Below are positions 1-9,950 of a stretch of DNA of 26,462 nucleotides, piece after piece (within the stretch, counting starts at the first letter, position 1; each line of letters opens with the position of its first letter). The notes below the pieces were generated by a model. It searched no databases, had not been told where the DNA came from, and saw only the letters and a program-made list of their open reading frames with translations. The position numbers and the translations under genes were made by a program. Source of the DNA: Chara braunii (Eukaryota > Streptophyta > Charophyceae > Charales > Characeae); assembly GCA_003427395.1 (NCBI GenBank), contig BFEA01000327.1, positions 1,711,600-1,738,061 on the forward strand, read 5' to 3'.

Positions 1-786
1 GTATATGTGTATGTGTATGTTCAGTGAAAGCCTTGGATCTGACAGCTCTCTGTGTCCATTGAAAGTCGTTGGAAACAGCACTCGGTCGACTGATAGAGCA
101 GCTTTGTCTGACAGCTTGTGGTAATGGCTGTCAGATGAGCTGGCCCCACGTGCGTATGTTCTGTCGTGCTGAGTTAGCACCAAGTAGTTCAAGCTTGCAC
201 ACTAGGGACAAACAGGGTTTGGTGCCTGCGACTAGTATTGTCCTATAGAGTCCTACAAACTGCTCTGACTGTCCTCATGAGATGGAAATGAAGTGCTAAG
301 ATTGCATAATACCACTCTCGAGCATACCAATGCTTTTCTGTCTTTATATCTCTGTAGTACTTTTTTAAGGCAACGGTATGCCTGAGGTTTTTTTCCTCAT
401 GCTTCATTTAAGCCCCCAGTAGGGGCCCCAGTTGCTGGGTTCCACTCATCACCAGAGCATGGAACTGTTACAGGGGGGCCCTACTGGTGGCTATCAGATT
501 TTGGGTGCCTGGCAGGAGGAGGGGGTGGGGGGGGGGGGTTGCAACGCCCCGGTCCTTTTTCGGGCAAAAGCCCCAGTTGTGCTATCTTTGTACTTGCTAA
601 GAATGAACATGATGATGGTTATGAGCCAGGTTCGTGGTTTTCAAACTCGAACACAGGGCCAGCAAAACCTTGGGGCCTGGGCCCCTTTATACAAACGCAG
701 GGCTTGGGTGTTGAACTACCAGTACGTCTCCTAGCCATTTTTTCAGAGACGCGGTGTGCATGCGGCTTCGCATCCGGAGGGAAGTG
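1..786. other. Non-coding stretch, no gene seen
   Basis: No reading frame here looks like protein. A short inverted repeat with 8-base arms lies at 108-115 and 127-134 (CTGACAGC / GCTGTCAG). A run of 12 G interrupts a G-rich tract at 527-538. The open frames across 430-780 are short, overlap each other and run into the minisatellite that follows. Confidence 0.6.
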
Positions 787-1171
787 CTGGGGTGCCGTTT
801 TACTGGACATCCATCCTGGCAAAGCGGGCCTCACATGGGACCCATTTCGCCTGGATGGATGTGCTGGGAAACGGCACCCCAGTACCAGGCAAACCGGGCC
901 TTGCACGCAACCCTCTTCGCCTGGATGGATGTGCCGGGAAATGGCACCCCAGTAGCAGGTAAAGCGGGCCTTAAACGCAACCCGATTCGCCTGGATGGAT
1001 GTGCTGGGAAAGGGCACCCCACCCCAGTGCCAGGCAAAGCAGGCCTTGCTTGCGACCCGTTTCGCCTGGATGGGATGTGCTGGGAAATGGCACCCCAGTG
1101 CCAGGCAAAGCAGACCTTGCACGCAACCAGTTTTGCCTGGATGGGATGTGCTGGGAAACGGCACACCAGTA
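787..1171. repeat. 70-bp minisatellite with an inverted first arm
   Basis: Five direct copies of an arm beginning GCCTGGATGG start at 849, 919, 989, 1064 and 1135, giving periods of 70, 70, 75 and 71. Each unit is an arm of about 35 bases ending near GGCACCCCAGT, plus a spacer of about 35 bases (GGCAAAGCGGGCC...). The first unit is different: its arm (787-820) is the imperfect reverse complement of the later arms, while its spacer (821-848) stays in direct orientation. The unit is not a multiple of three, so the long frames read through it on both strands are repeat artefacts. Confidence 0.85.
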
Positions 1172-2440
1172 CTCCCTGCCCAGTGCAGCAGCATGCACGC
1201 CGTGCCCCTGAAACAAAATTGGCTGTGAAACGCACTGGTGGCTTAAGCTTTCACACGCACTTCACGCTTTTCTTCCCCTTTTGTTCAGCAGACAAGGTCT
1301 GGCATGCAGTTTTTCCTGCTGTTTCCTTTTTAAAGGGGGTTATGGGCCCTAACAACATTATATTTTATCGAATTCCATAAAAATCTCTCTTTTTGGCAGT
1401 TGCACGTGTAGCATTCTGCCGCATGGTCCTTTTTTTTATACCCGTAAGTAAAACATAAAAGCCTTGTTCTTCACCCCCAAATTCAGATAGGTTTTTCTTA
1501 TACAAACCACTAGGCAGCCACATGGGATCTTTTTTTTTGTCCATTGTTTCAGTGTTCCTTTTGCGGTCTTTTTTTCTCTCAAATTTGACACATGTCACCA
1601 TTCAGGCACATGGTGTTTTTTTCCCCGACTATGCTATGTTTTTCTCTCAATTTCACCTTTCATATTCTACCTACCACTACTCCTAAGCCTATAAAGGGGA
1701 CCCCTGCAAGCATTGCTACCCCTCACAATCAAGGGGATGCATGTTGCTCCCCGCCCTAATCAGCGATGGTCAGGGAGTCGGGTGGGGCCCGCCGGTGGGG
1801 TAGGGCGGCCAGCAAATGTGAAGACCGAGCATTTTGCCAGTAGCTGCACCTCCCATCTACTTCCCCCACCCCCCATCGAGTGGCAGCAGTGGCTATAGCC
1901 AACACTCTCCCACACACCACACACAACCCACTCCGGTGAAACACACACCCGTGTTGGTCATAATAGACTGTACGTTCAGGTTTTTTACTTCAATGTTTCT
2001 TTTCTATTCTTTTGTTCGCTGTCAATTTTTATAATCTTCCCTTGGGTGCCATACTCCCCATTTAAATCACCAGCACCTACCGGTTGGGGCGGCCCTTAAC
2101 GCGGAAGCGGAATCGGCCTGCCCCTTTGGTCCAAATTCATTTGAGGGCGGGGTGTACGAAAAATGTGGCAGGTACTGGTGGTTTAACAGAGCACATTGAT
2201 GGGAAGTGAAATTTGCATTGAAATTTAAAAAAAAAGAAAGAAATTTCTGTATCGTGGTCTGCTTTATCCTTGCGGAGGACATATCGTGGTACGCTTCACT
2301 TTCATGGAGGACACAATGTTTAATGAAATGAGAGAGGACCCGTACGTACTGCTTGCCTAACACTGCCCTTTTTTGTTTGCCACTTCCACCGAGGTCACTG
2401 TACCGTGCGCTTTTTCTTTTTTTTTTTCCAATCTGTCACA
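1172..2440. other. Non-coding stretch with T-rich tracts
   Basis: I see no convincing coding frame. There are many poly-T tracts on the plus strand (near 1430, 1530, 1570 and 1615). The stretch 2411-2443 is a long pyrimidine tract ending in CAG, which would suit a splice acceptor for the exon that follows, so part of this stretch could be an intron of a plus-strand gene. Confidence 0.45.
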
Positions 2441-2443
2441 CAG

Positions 2444-2539
2444 GTCGGCTGACGGTGCGCTGATACGAGCAGCCATCCTCGGCACCTGTGACGGGATCCA
2501 ACACCTGCTGGAAACCAGGTCCAGTGTCGCTGACAGGGA
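2444..2539 (+). CDS. Possible exon encoding one ankyrin repeat
   Basis: The sequence shows a T-rich tract ending ACACAG at 2443, an open segment of 96 bases, then a donor-like GTGAGA at 2540. From 2445 the translation includes ADGALIRAAILGT followed by GIQHLLETRSSVADR. This fits the ankyrin pattern: G..AL..AA..G in the first helix, then LLE in the second, then a polar turn ending in D/R. An ankyrin repeat is about 33 residues, and 96 bases gives 32. The exon is symmetric in phase, as a one-repeat exon would be. Ankyrin repeats act as protein-binding scaffolds. I found no second repeat or neighbouring exon, so this could be a lone gene relic or chance. Whole-gene function cannot be stated. Confidence 0.38.
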
Positions 2540-2840
2540 GTGAGAACCACATGTTCAAAGAGACAGCGAGCAGGATACATCCCAGTCCACGCAGAGATGC
2601 AGAAAAGCATATTAATCACAGTTTTCTGCACCTCGCCACAAACACGTCCAGATTCAGACACTCGTTCGAATCCGCTTTGCCAGTGGGATCTGGCCCTAAG
2701 TATAATGCTGATGCTGGTTCTTCCACACCAGCGAGGCCTGTCTAACCTTAGTAGCCTCCAGAGATTCTGGAAGGAGGTCCTCAGTTCAAAACCTACGAAG
2801 TTCAAGACCTTGAACTAGAGAAAGAGTGGATGGCTATAAT

Positions 2841-3140
2841 ACTCACCTTCTAGTAGATTTTGAACCCAAGCTTGCAAAGGAGCAAACTGGCTATACTCAC
2901 GTTCTAGTAGATTTTGAGCCCAAGCTTGTAGAGGAGCAAACTGGCTATACTCACCTTCTAGTAGATTTAGAGTTCAAACTTGCAGAGGAGCAGCAAACTG
3001 GCTATACTCACCTTCTAGTAGATTTTTAGTTCAAACTTGCAGAGGAGCAGCAAACTGGCTATGCTCACCTTCTAGTAGATTTAGAGTTCAAACTTGCAGA
3101 GGAGCAAACTGGCTATTCTCACCTTCCAATAGATTTGGAG
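2841..3140 (+). repeat. 54/57-bp codon-sized minisatellite
   Basis: Units beginning with CTCACCTTCTAGTAGATTT start at 2841, 2895, 2949, 3006, 3063 and 3117, with spacings of 54, 54, 57, 57 and 54. Every spacing is a multiple of three, and the two lengths differ by one inserted CAG triplet. In the frame that is open from 2814, each unit reads close to THLLVDFEPKLAEEQTGY. A TAG at 3027-3029 breaks the frame in copy four; after it the frame stays open to a TAG near 3240. There is no ATG at the beginning (the first usable codon would be GTG at 2826). It may be a decayed coding repeat or an intronic array; I cannot choose between them. Confidence 0.75.
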
Positions 3141-5244
3141 TCCTGCAGGTCGTGCTGCACTATGATTGTCAATTCCAGGATGGTCGTCCTTGCAAGTAGA
3201 AGGGGCTGTTGGAAAGTAATATCGGTAGCTTATCCTAGCTAGCAGTCGTTCCGCCCGCCGTCCATGCATCCCTGAGGGCATTCCAGTCCGGTTGTTCTAC
3301 AGATACCGACCTGCTCTCCCACTACCACTCACCACCCCTGCTTCACTGTACTTCGCAGGCACCGAATGCCGGGTGTTTTCTTCACTCTGGTTAACCCTGG
3401 GCTCCCACGTTCTGGAATCTGTTTTCAGGATCCTGGCCGTCTAACCGACCAGATGCATGTTAACTGAGCACAGACATAGGGCTTTGCTCCACAACACAGC
3501 ATACTGAATGTGCCTGCAGGGTCTAAATACTCAAAATGTTTGATCAGGCTGAACGTATTTGGTCTGGCCGGCAGTCCAGGTGCTGTTGAGCAGTGGACTG
3601 TGAACCATAGGTCCACGGCTGCCTGGCCGTCAGTCGTGACAGCCTGTGATGTGCTAACCTCACGCCCCGCGCAGCGTTCTGTTCGTCAACTCCGATCAGA
3701 GTAGTTACGGGTGTCGCGGAGGATTTGGGTCGAGTCACCCGGACAAAACGGGGGACTCTTGCTACAGGCCGAGGTGCTTAGACAGGGGTTTGAGGTGTCG
3801 CCGGGGGCGAGTATTGTGAGAACGGTGCCGTCAAAAGAAGAAAACGAGAAGAGAGGGGAGAAAAGAAAAGAAACCGACGGGGACTGGGTTCCGTTACCCG
3901 AGGCGCCGGGTTCGCACGGCCTTTGGGGGCGGAGGCCCTGGAATCGGGTTCATGATTTTTTGTCCGATTCGTCGAGCCCGTGCGGGCGGCACGGCACGGG
4001 GCCACCCGGGGTCGGGCCGGTCGAGGGAACCCAGGTTCAAAAATGGGTCGGGGCGCGTCCGGGTTATGGAAGAGTTTGGGGAATCGGGCAGACCCTTCGT
4101 ACCCTAGGACTTATCGTCGCCACGAGCACGAGTTTCCCTGGCAACACCAAATGGCATTTGAACCGAGGCCGCCACGTTGCATGCGCGGCTGACCAGGGCA
4201 ACACCGTGAGGTCAGTGTAGGACAGAATTAAGGGAGGGGAACAAACTGCTCAATCAGCACGAACCCACTCCCTCCTATGTGGCACGGCCGGGTGGGATTG
4301 TAAAGATGGATGGTCTCAGTGCGCCCCAGTATGCTCCACCTGTCCACATTGCAGTATACGCCATCGTCATCTGAGATCAGGAAGGGCGGAAGCGCGCTGC
4401 GACGTTCTGAGACCAAGTCCGAGTTCGGGCCACGGCCCACACTCCCGTCCGTCGAGACGAGACCTGACTCCATGCAAGGACCGACGAACACCCCCGAGAA
4501 GGATGCGCCTAGCTCTCTTCCTCTGTCTCTCTCTCTCTCTGTGGGCATCAACCTGAACGTGATGTCGGGAGTCTTGGGGTGGGCGCAGAAAGGTCGGCCG
4601 CTTCGCGGAGACGCAAATGACGGATCTCTCCGAATGATCTGTCTCCGTTAGGGTCCCGACCTGCGGCCGATGAGAGAGAGAGGGACAGGGGAAGGAGGTT
4701 GGCGCGTATCCCTCACACCCACACGGGTTTAAGGGCGAAGGAACGGAGGAAGGACTGACGCACTCATACAAGCACTCGGTACTTCCTATCATCAGGCCTA
4801 GGGGCGCATACACACACGCCTACTCATAGAGCCCACCTAAACAATGAGACATTCAACATCCATAGACTTCCATACCCGATAATGCATACAACTGACTACC
4901 CACACGTTGGGACCTTGCACACATCACACGGGGACAAAGCAACAATGGAGAAAAACATGTTCTTAGTATATAGAATTCTTACGACTGGCCGCTCAGGGCC
5001 CAGCCCCCAATCCGTCAAAACCACCGACAACCATAGCCACAAGCCCCTGCCGCTGTTGGCGTCTGATCTCCACCAACGCTCAATCCCTCTGATTGACTTA
5101 CCCCAAGTCTATCGCTAAATCCACCACCTGCCGTCACTTCGCCCATCACGGGGCACGTCGAACCTTTCCGGCGTGGCGGGTTTCGCGCATAGCTCGCGCA
5201 GTTTGTAGTCGAGATCAAAGAGAGCGAGAGGAAGGGGTTGCGAG
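3141..5244. other. Long stretch with no assignable gene
   Basis: Several open frames cross this stretch (for example 3711-4220 plus and 4367-4813 minus), but none begins at a good ATG with recognisable domains. 3840-4200 is GC-rich with purine-rich patches. A (CT)n tract lies at about 4520-4541 and short CA-rich segments near 4810-4920. The segment 4.9-5.7 kb could include the right-to-left LTR of the element that follows, because a TATA-like site lies at 5245-5252 on the minus strand, but I could not find the second LTR needed to prove it. Confidence 0.4.
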
Positions 5245-5252
5245 AATTTATA
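5245..5252 (-). promoter_or_regulatory. TATA-like site TATAAATT, minus strand
   Basis: TATAAATT on the minus strand is followed by a C/T-rich segment containing CTCTCGCTCTC. The same arrangement occurs at 16877 (plus) and 25671 (minus). It lies just beyond the decayed unknown ORF that ends near 5765, the position expected for a 3' LTR promoter. LTR identity is inferred, not shown. Confidence 0.3.
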
Positions 5253-5764
5253 GCGCGGAAGGTGGCGGAAAGGCTGCGCGAAGCACGGGATGTAGATGAG
5301 CAGGACAGAAGGAGGGCAGATGTTCCAGAAGGATCGGAGGATCGAAGGAGGCGAATCAAATGGTCTGCGTGATTGGGGTGATCGTCCAAGTGGGGCGCGC
5401 TTCCCGTTACCACTGCATTGCCCCGACCATCCCAAGCAGACGACCAATGTTTGCAGGGAAAGCAGGAGGGGATCGGACTTCGCTTAGAGGGAAGACGAAG
5501 AGACATGCATGAAGGGAATGCGCAGCGAGAAAGGAAGATGGCGCGGACCCGAGGGAATGCAGAGCGGGAAAATAGGTTTATGCGGCACTCAAAAATTCGG
5601 AAATCAGCCAAATTCAAAATTCCTACTCCCGCTAATCCTAATTGTGTCTTGAATTTCTTGGAGTGGCCGCTTATTGGCCATGCGAGACCCGAATTAAGTT
5701 TTCTACTCCGTCCCTCTTAAGAAAGAAAGAAAAAGAAAAAGAAATGAATCCCCGTTCTTCCTTA

Positions 5765-7840
5765 TTATCTTGAATCCATACTTTGGGGTCTTACGTGGGA
5801 TTTTCCCTGAAGGGTACGGGAAGCCGCCGAGTACGCCAAGTCTCCTGACTGTTGTATGGGCATCCTAATTGCTCTAAGGATCCAGACGGCCACTTCTTTG
5901 TCAGCTGGTCCAGTCCATCGCCCATCGCCTATTCTACTTCGATGCATCCTGCATCGCTGTGAATCATCCACCCGATCGGGCGGCCCCTTCATCGTCAGCT
6001 GGCCCGATCGGTACATGACTTGACTTCAAATATATGTATGGTCGATGTCGGGATTAAGAGGGGGAGGAAGAGGAGGAAGAAAACCTGCCAGTGCAGCCAC
6101 AATCGTCGGCACCTCCACTTCGTTGAAGTGGTGTTGGACGAAGGAGGGGTAAAGAAAGCCCCCGGTACGTGTGACAGGACACTTGGCGCCAGATCCGCAA
6201 TGGCCCGCATGACCCGTCGCCGCATGGTGCGATTTTTGGGACCCGTCATCACCAGATGGGTCTTGGTACACGGCCTTTGCTCCCTCTTGAGCACCGTGAT
6301 GATGAGGAAATGGTACATTACGTTCGGCCGTTGGCCGGCCTCGTAAATGAGCGTCCCTGCTAGGCGGGACGCTACACATCCTTCAAATGGCGGCTTCAGA
6401 TATGGCTCCCATGCAGGATCAGGACGAGGGGCCCCATCGATCGCCTCGAGCCTGATTGTTGCAGGCTCCACCATGAACTCGACATCCTTCGGGTGGACGA
6501 CTCGGAGAAACTACTAAGGTCAATGACCGGGGCACTCCGGGGTGGCTGGTGGAAGTCGAAAGGTCCTGCGAGGATGAGGGGTCTGGGTGCGGGATATGGT
6601 ACTCCTCCCACTCCTCCTACTGGTGCTGACAGACCGGCTCTATCAAGATTGAGATCGGGAAGTAGTGGTGGCGGTGGTGCCGGCTCTGGATGGCGCCTGC
6701 GTATCTTAAATTTGTCGGTCCAAGCTCTCTCTCCCGGCGGAGTCCCTCGATCGGGGTCGTCTTGCTCTTTGGAATGGGATCGGGCTTCCGCGCCAACCCG
6801 GGCTGGACCACTTCTTCCTTAGGTCCCACTCCGCTTCCTTGCGCCTTTGGCGATGGCTGGCGATATTTCTTCTTGGGCGTCTTCTTGGGGGTCTACGGGG
6901 CTACCGGCTTGGGATAGGATGAGGGAGGCCGCAGCGGCTTCCCGTCAGCGATGTTTACCACCTTTTCTCCCCTTCGTACTATATAGTCCGGTATAACCAC
7001 CGCATGGTATGATTGTCGCGGAGCTGATGCTGTCTGCAATCGGAGTTGGAGGTCTTCTACCTCACTGGAGATCACCTGCACAATGGATAGTAGCTCAATA
7101 TGGATGAGCTCCAACAGTCCCGGCATGTTCGTCTCGATCTTCGCGAACGGATACAATGCCACTGTGGCGCCGTGGCTTCCTTCTTCTCTGGCTTGGGGTC
7201 ACGAGATGATATAGTACACGCGCAGGTTCTTGGCGATATTGTGATCTTCGTACACCACATAAAACTAGAATATGCCTAGTACCACTGATTGATAGAGCGC
7301 CCGATGCAACTCCCACACGTCTTCGTCGGCGCAAGGCAACAGCTCCACGTCAATTAGCTCCGCCAGCTACTCGGAGAAGTTGTGCATGGGGTAGCTCCGT
7401 GAGTTGGTAAGGGAGGGTGGTGTAAGAAAAGAAGGGAGGCAATAGTATGAGGGAGGGGGAATAGCTTGGATGTTGAGAGGGTCAGCGGGGGGGAGGAGCA
7501 CGGGTAGCTGAGGCACCAGTGCAAGCGGGCCGTCCTGTGCCCATTGCAACAGCGTGTTGTAGGTCGTGAAGCGATGGGCCCGTCCCTGCACACGCGCCAC
7601 CGCCTCGCCACTTGCACCACGTAATTTCGCAGAAAAGTCCACACCGGTTCTCGGGGTCGATCGTGGCGATGTTGTGCACAAAATTGGCGGCCACCTGAAA
7701 CGCGCGGTAGCTGTGTTACATCCACGTATACCCCTGCGTATTGCACTCATTCACTCAGGAGCGAATACGTGGCGAGGTCTGCGATGCTAGGCCGAGGCAC
7801 ATTCACCTGCTGCCAATCATCATTGAATCAATGCCGCAAT
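5765..7840 (-). pseudogene. Decayed ORF of unknown function behind integrase
   Basis: Read on the minus strand, a protein-like translation runs from about 7840 down to 5765, broken by frameshifts (near 7630 and 6480) and in-frame stops (7367-7369, 7266-7268, 7199-7201, 6893-6895 and 6617-6619). Segments in order include AANFVHNIATIDPENRCG, TYNTLLQWAQDGPLALVPQ, a Pro/Ser-rich linker, LAELIDVELLPCADEDVWEL, FYVVYEDHNIAKNLRVYY, NMPGLLELIHIELLSIVQV, a Lys/Pro-rich basic stretch (TPKKTPKKKYRQPSPKA), and a C-terminal part with AWEPYLKPPFEGCVASRL and MTGPKNRTMRRRVMRAIADL. One frame continues on both sides of three of the stops, which supports a once-real gene. It begins only about 40 bases past the integrase tail, in the env-like or third-ORF position of a Ty3-type element. 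No family is recognised; it could instead be a gag of a neighbouring element. Confidence 0.6.
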
Positions 7841-7879
7841 AGGCGATCCTCGATCAGCGCTTGAAAGTGTTCGATCGAC

Positions 7880-8545
7880 TCATTCCCCTATTGGCAATGG
7901 CTCATCCTGCGCAATCGAGTCCTCAACCTCAAACGGCGAAATGGATCGGAGGGAGGAGGACGAAGCAGGGGAGGACGAGGAGAAAGAGGGAGAAGGCCTG
8001 AACGGGGGAGGAGCCCGCTCACGATCCAGTGATGGCTGGAATAGACGAAGGGCAACAGTGTGGCGAGTCAGCGGCTTGGCTTGTGTGCTGTGCCGGGGGA
8101 CCAGCCTCACGGAGTGTTGGCCTTGTGCGTCAACTTCCGTCACCTCGCAAATGTCAGTATAGCGAGGGTGGATCTTGGAGGAGCGAGCAGATTTTCGTAC
8201 CTGCACCAGATCCCCGATCTTATAGTGGACCAGAGGATGCATGTCGGTTCTCGTAATCTCTGATATGCCGCTGGTGCGTCAGATCCACGGCCCTCTGTCG
8301 CCTTTGGGCTAACGCGGGGTAGGTCCTAGCCATCAGATCCATGTAATTTTGGGCCTTGTCTCGGTGTTGAGCCCTAGTCGGTGTCGTCGCTCTAACTTTC
8401 GTACCCACTAGAGGTGACAACTGCACCCGGGGGCCAGTATTGGTTCTCAGTTGAAATGGGGACACTCCTGTACTATCGTGGGGGGTAGCCCTATAGACAG
8501 CCAAGATGTGGTCGACTATGACAGGCCAGGGTTGAGTATCGCCTG
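7880..8545 (-). pseudogene. Ty3/gypsy integrase, C-terminal part only
   Basis: Integrase joins element cDNA to host DNA in the nucleus. On the minus strand the translation gives QPWPVIVDHILAVYRATPHD, STGVSPFQLRTNTGPRVQL, then a basic helical linker (RDKAQNYMDLMARTYPALAQ), then a small beta-rich domain (YKIGDLVQVRKSARSSKIHP ... HSVRLVP), and a Ser/acidic tail ending near 7880. This order (end of the core, ST.SPF motif, KxGDxV-type C-terminal domain) is typical of Ty3/gypsy integrases. There is a frameshift near 8240. The zinc-binding HHCC region and most of the DDE core are absent: RNase H and this fragment are separated by under 100 bases. A homologous but diverged C-terminal domain lies on the plus strand at 14297-14911. 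Confidence 0.8.
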
Positions 8546-8619
8546 AAGTGATGCTCCATTGGAGGCGAAGCTTCCTTCCACGGAATGAGCCGCTCGTTCG
8601 GTGGGCACTTCTTTGGTGG

Positions 8620-9348
8620 CTAGAGGCGGGTCAATCCGTTTGTGTTCCCGTGTTGTTTGGTCGCGCGGTGGCGGATGTTGAAATCGTAGTCTTGCAACCG
8701 CACCGCCCACCTTCCCAAGGTTCCCGTATAATCCGTGTTGTTTCATAGTGACAACAACGGTTGATGATTCGTCGCGAGACCGAACTTCTGGTCGTGGAGG
8801 TACGGTCGGAAGTGTTGAACTCCCCACACCACCGCCAAACACTCGCCCTTGCAAGCTTCGTAATTCGATTGCGCCTGGCTCAGCGTCTTCGATGTGTACT
8901 CAATGACATGCTCCTTCCCGTCTGCTCCCTGCTGAGTCAGCATCACCGATATTGCCTGCAGCTGCCAATCAGTGTGCAGAGCAAACGGTTTTGTTGGATC
9001 TGGTCGCACGATGATAAGCCCGATGGTCAGGGCCTTTTTGAGTGTTCGAAAAGTCGCCTCGCACTCCGGCTTCAACAAATTGGTTAGAGGCTTAGCGACG
9101 CAGGCAAACCCTTGGACGAATTGATGATAATACGAAACCAGATCGAGAAAGGCTCAAACTTGAGTGAGCGTGACCGACACCGGTGCCTCTTGTACAACTG
9201 CCACCTTCCTTGGATCCGGTTTCAAGCCATCCACCGTGACGATGTACCCCAAGAAGGAGATTTCTAAGAGCAAAAACTCGCTTTTCTCCAAGGCCACTTT
9301 GAACCCCGCGTCTTTCAATGCATGCAAGACCCACTCGACATGTTCCAC
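8620..9348 (-). pseudogene. Ty3/gypsy RT thumb and RNase H
   Basis: RNase H removes the RNA strand during cDNA synthesis. The minus-strand frame from 9348 reads HVEWVLHALKDAGFKVALEK and FLGYIVTVDGLKPDP (RT thumb/connection), then SYYHQFVQGFACVAKPLTNL, then the RNase H with TKPFALHTDW, GADGKEHVIEYTSKTLSQAQ, NYEACKGECLAVVWGVQHF and LATNHQPLLSL, then LGRWAVRLQDYDFNIRHRAT and KQHGNTNGLTRL before a TAG at 8620-8622. In-frame TGA codons occur at 9154-9156 and 8743-8745. The first replaces the Arg expected between TLTQV and AFL, as CGA to TGA would. LATNHQPL carries Asn where the family normally has a catalytic Asp (TDH/TDHK). The frame differs from that of the RT core upstream. Confidence 0.88.
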
Positions 9349-9950
9349 GAAACCAAAATATCATCCATATACACAATCACACAAAAACTTATGAGGGGTT
9401 GGGTCAGGCGGGTTTTGTTAACAAATTCTGCGAAAGCCATATTCATGGTTCGTTGGAATGTTGCAGGCACGTTGCATATTCCCATAGGACATCTAATCCA
9501 CTGCCACGAGCCTTCGAATAAGACGAAGGTCGTTTTGGGCCTGTCTTCTGGTCAGACTGCGACATGGTGAAAACCGTGTCGGATATCGAATTTCGAAAAG
9601 ACTCGAGCAGAACCGATGGCATCCAGAAGGTCGTCGATACGGGACAGCGGGTAAACGTCCTTGATGGTAATTGCATTTGATTTTTGATAGTCAATGCAAA
9701 CGCAGACTGTCCCGTTTCGTTTCGGCACGAGGACCACTGGAAACGACCAGGGACCTAGGGAGGGTTCTACCCATCCTAGACGCTCGAACTCCCGTACCCT
9801 TTCCAAGGTTAGTTGTCGTTCCTTTAATGAGTAGCGGTACGACCGACAATGTATTGGGGTGTGGTCCCCAATATCGATCGCGTGCCTTATCAGGTGCGTC
9901 AATCCTATGTCGTGATCTTGGATATTGACCGCCTCGGGGGTAAGCCCGTA
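9349..9950 (-). pseudogene. Ty3/gypsy reverse transcriptase core
   Basis: The minus-strand translation contains EAVNIQDHDIGLTHLIRHAI, then THLIRHAIDIGDHTPIH and YRYSLKERQLTLERVREFER, GWVEPSLGPWSFPVVLVPKR (fingers), IDYQKSNAITIKDVYPLSRI, DDLLDAIGSARVFSKFDIRH (the first catalytic Asp region), then past one TGA at 9552-9554 PKTTFVLFEGSWQWIRCPMG and TFQRTMNMAF, and the catalytic VYMDDILVSW at about 9343-9372. This is the standard Ty3/gypsy RT motif order, and the YMDD box is intact. The TGA sits in a spot where CGA (Arg) is likely. A frameshift follows the YMDD box at about 9345, moving the thumb into another frame. A TAA lies just upstream in the same frame near 9955. Not functional as it stands. 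Confidence 0.9.

Noticed and set aside
619-1380. Long frames on both strands across the 70-bp minisatellite
   Set aside because: The unit is not a multiple of three, so every frame stays open by repetition; translated repeats shift frame at each copy.
2658-2680. GTTCGAATCC resembling a tRNA T-loop (B box)
   Set aside because: No matching A box, acceptor stem or anticodon arm could be found upstream.
2841-3140. CRISPR-like array
   Set aside because: The units repeat along their full length with no unique spacers, and the context is eukaryotic.
3711-4220. 169-codon plus-strand frame
   Set aside because: It starts at GTG, has no recognisable domain, and composition follows the local GC/purine bias.
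5015-5617. 200-codon minus-strand frame
   Set aside because: Ser/Arg/Pro-rich with no domain; it overlaps a TATA-like site and probable LTR DNA and looks like a composition artefact.
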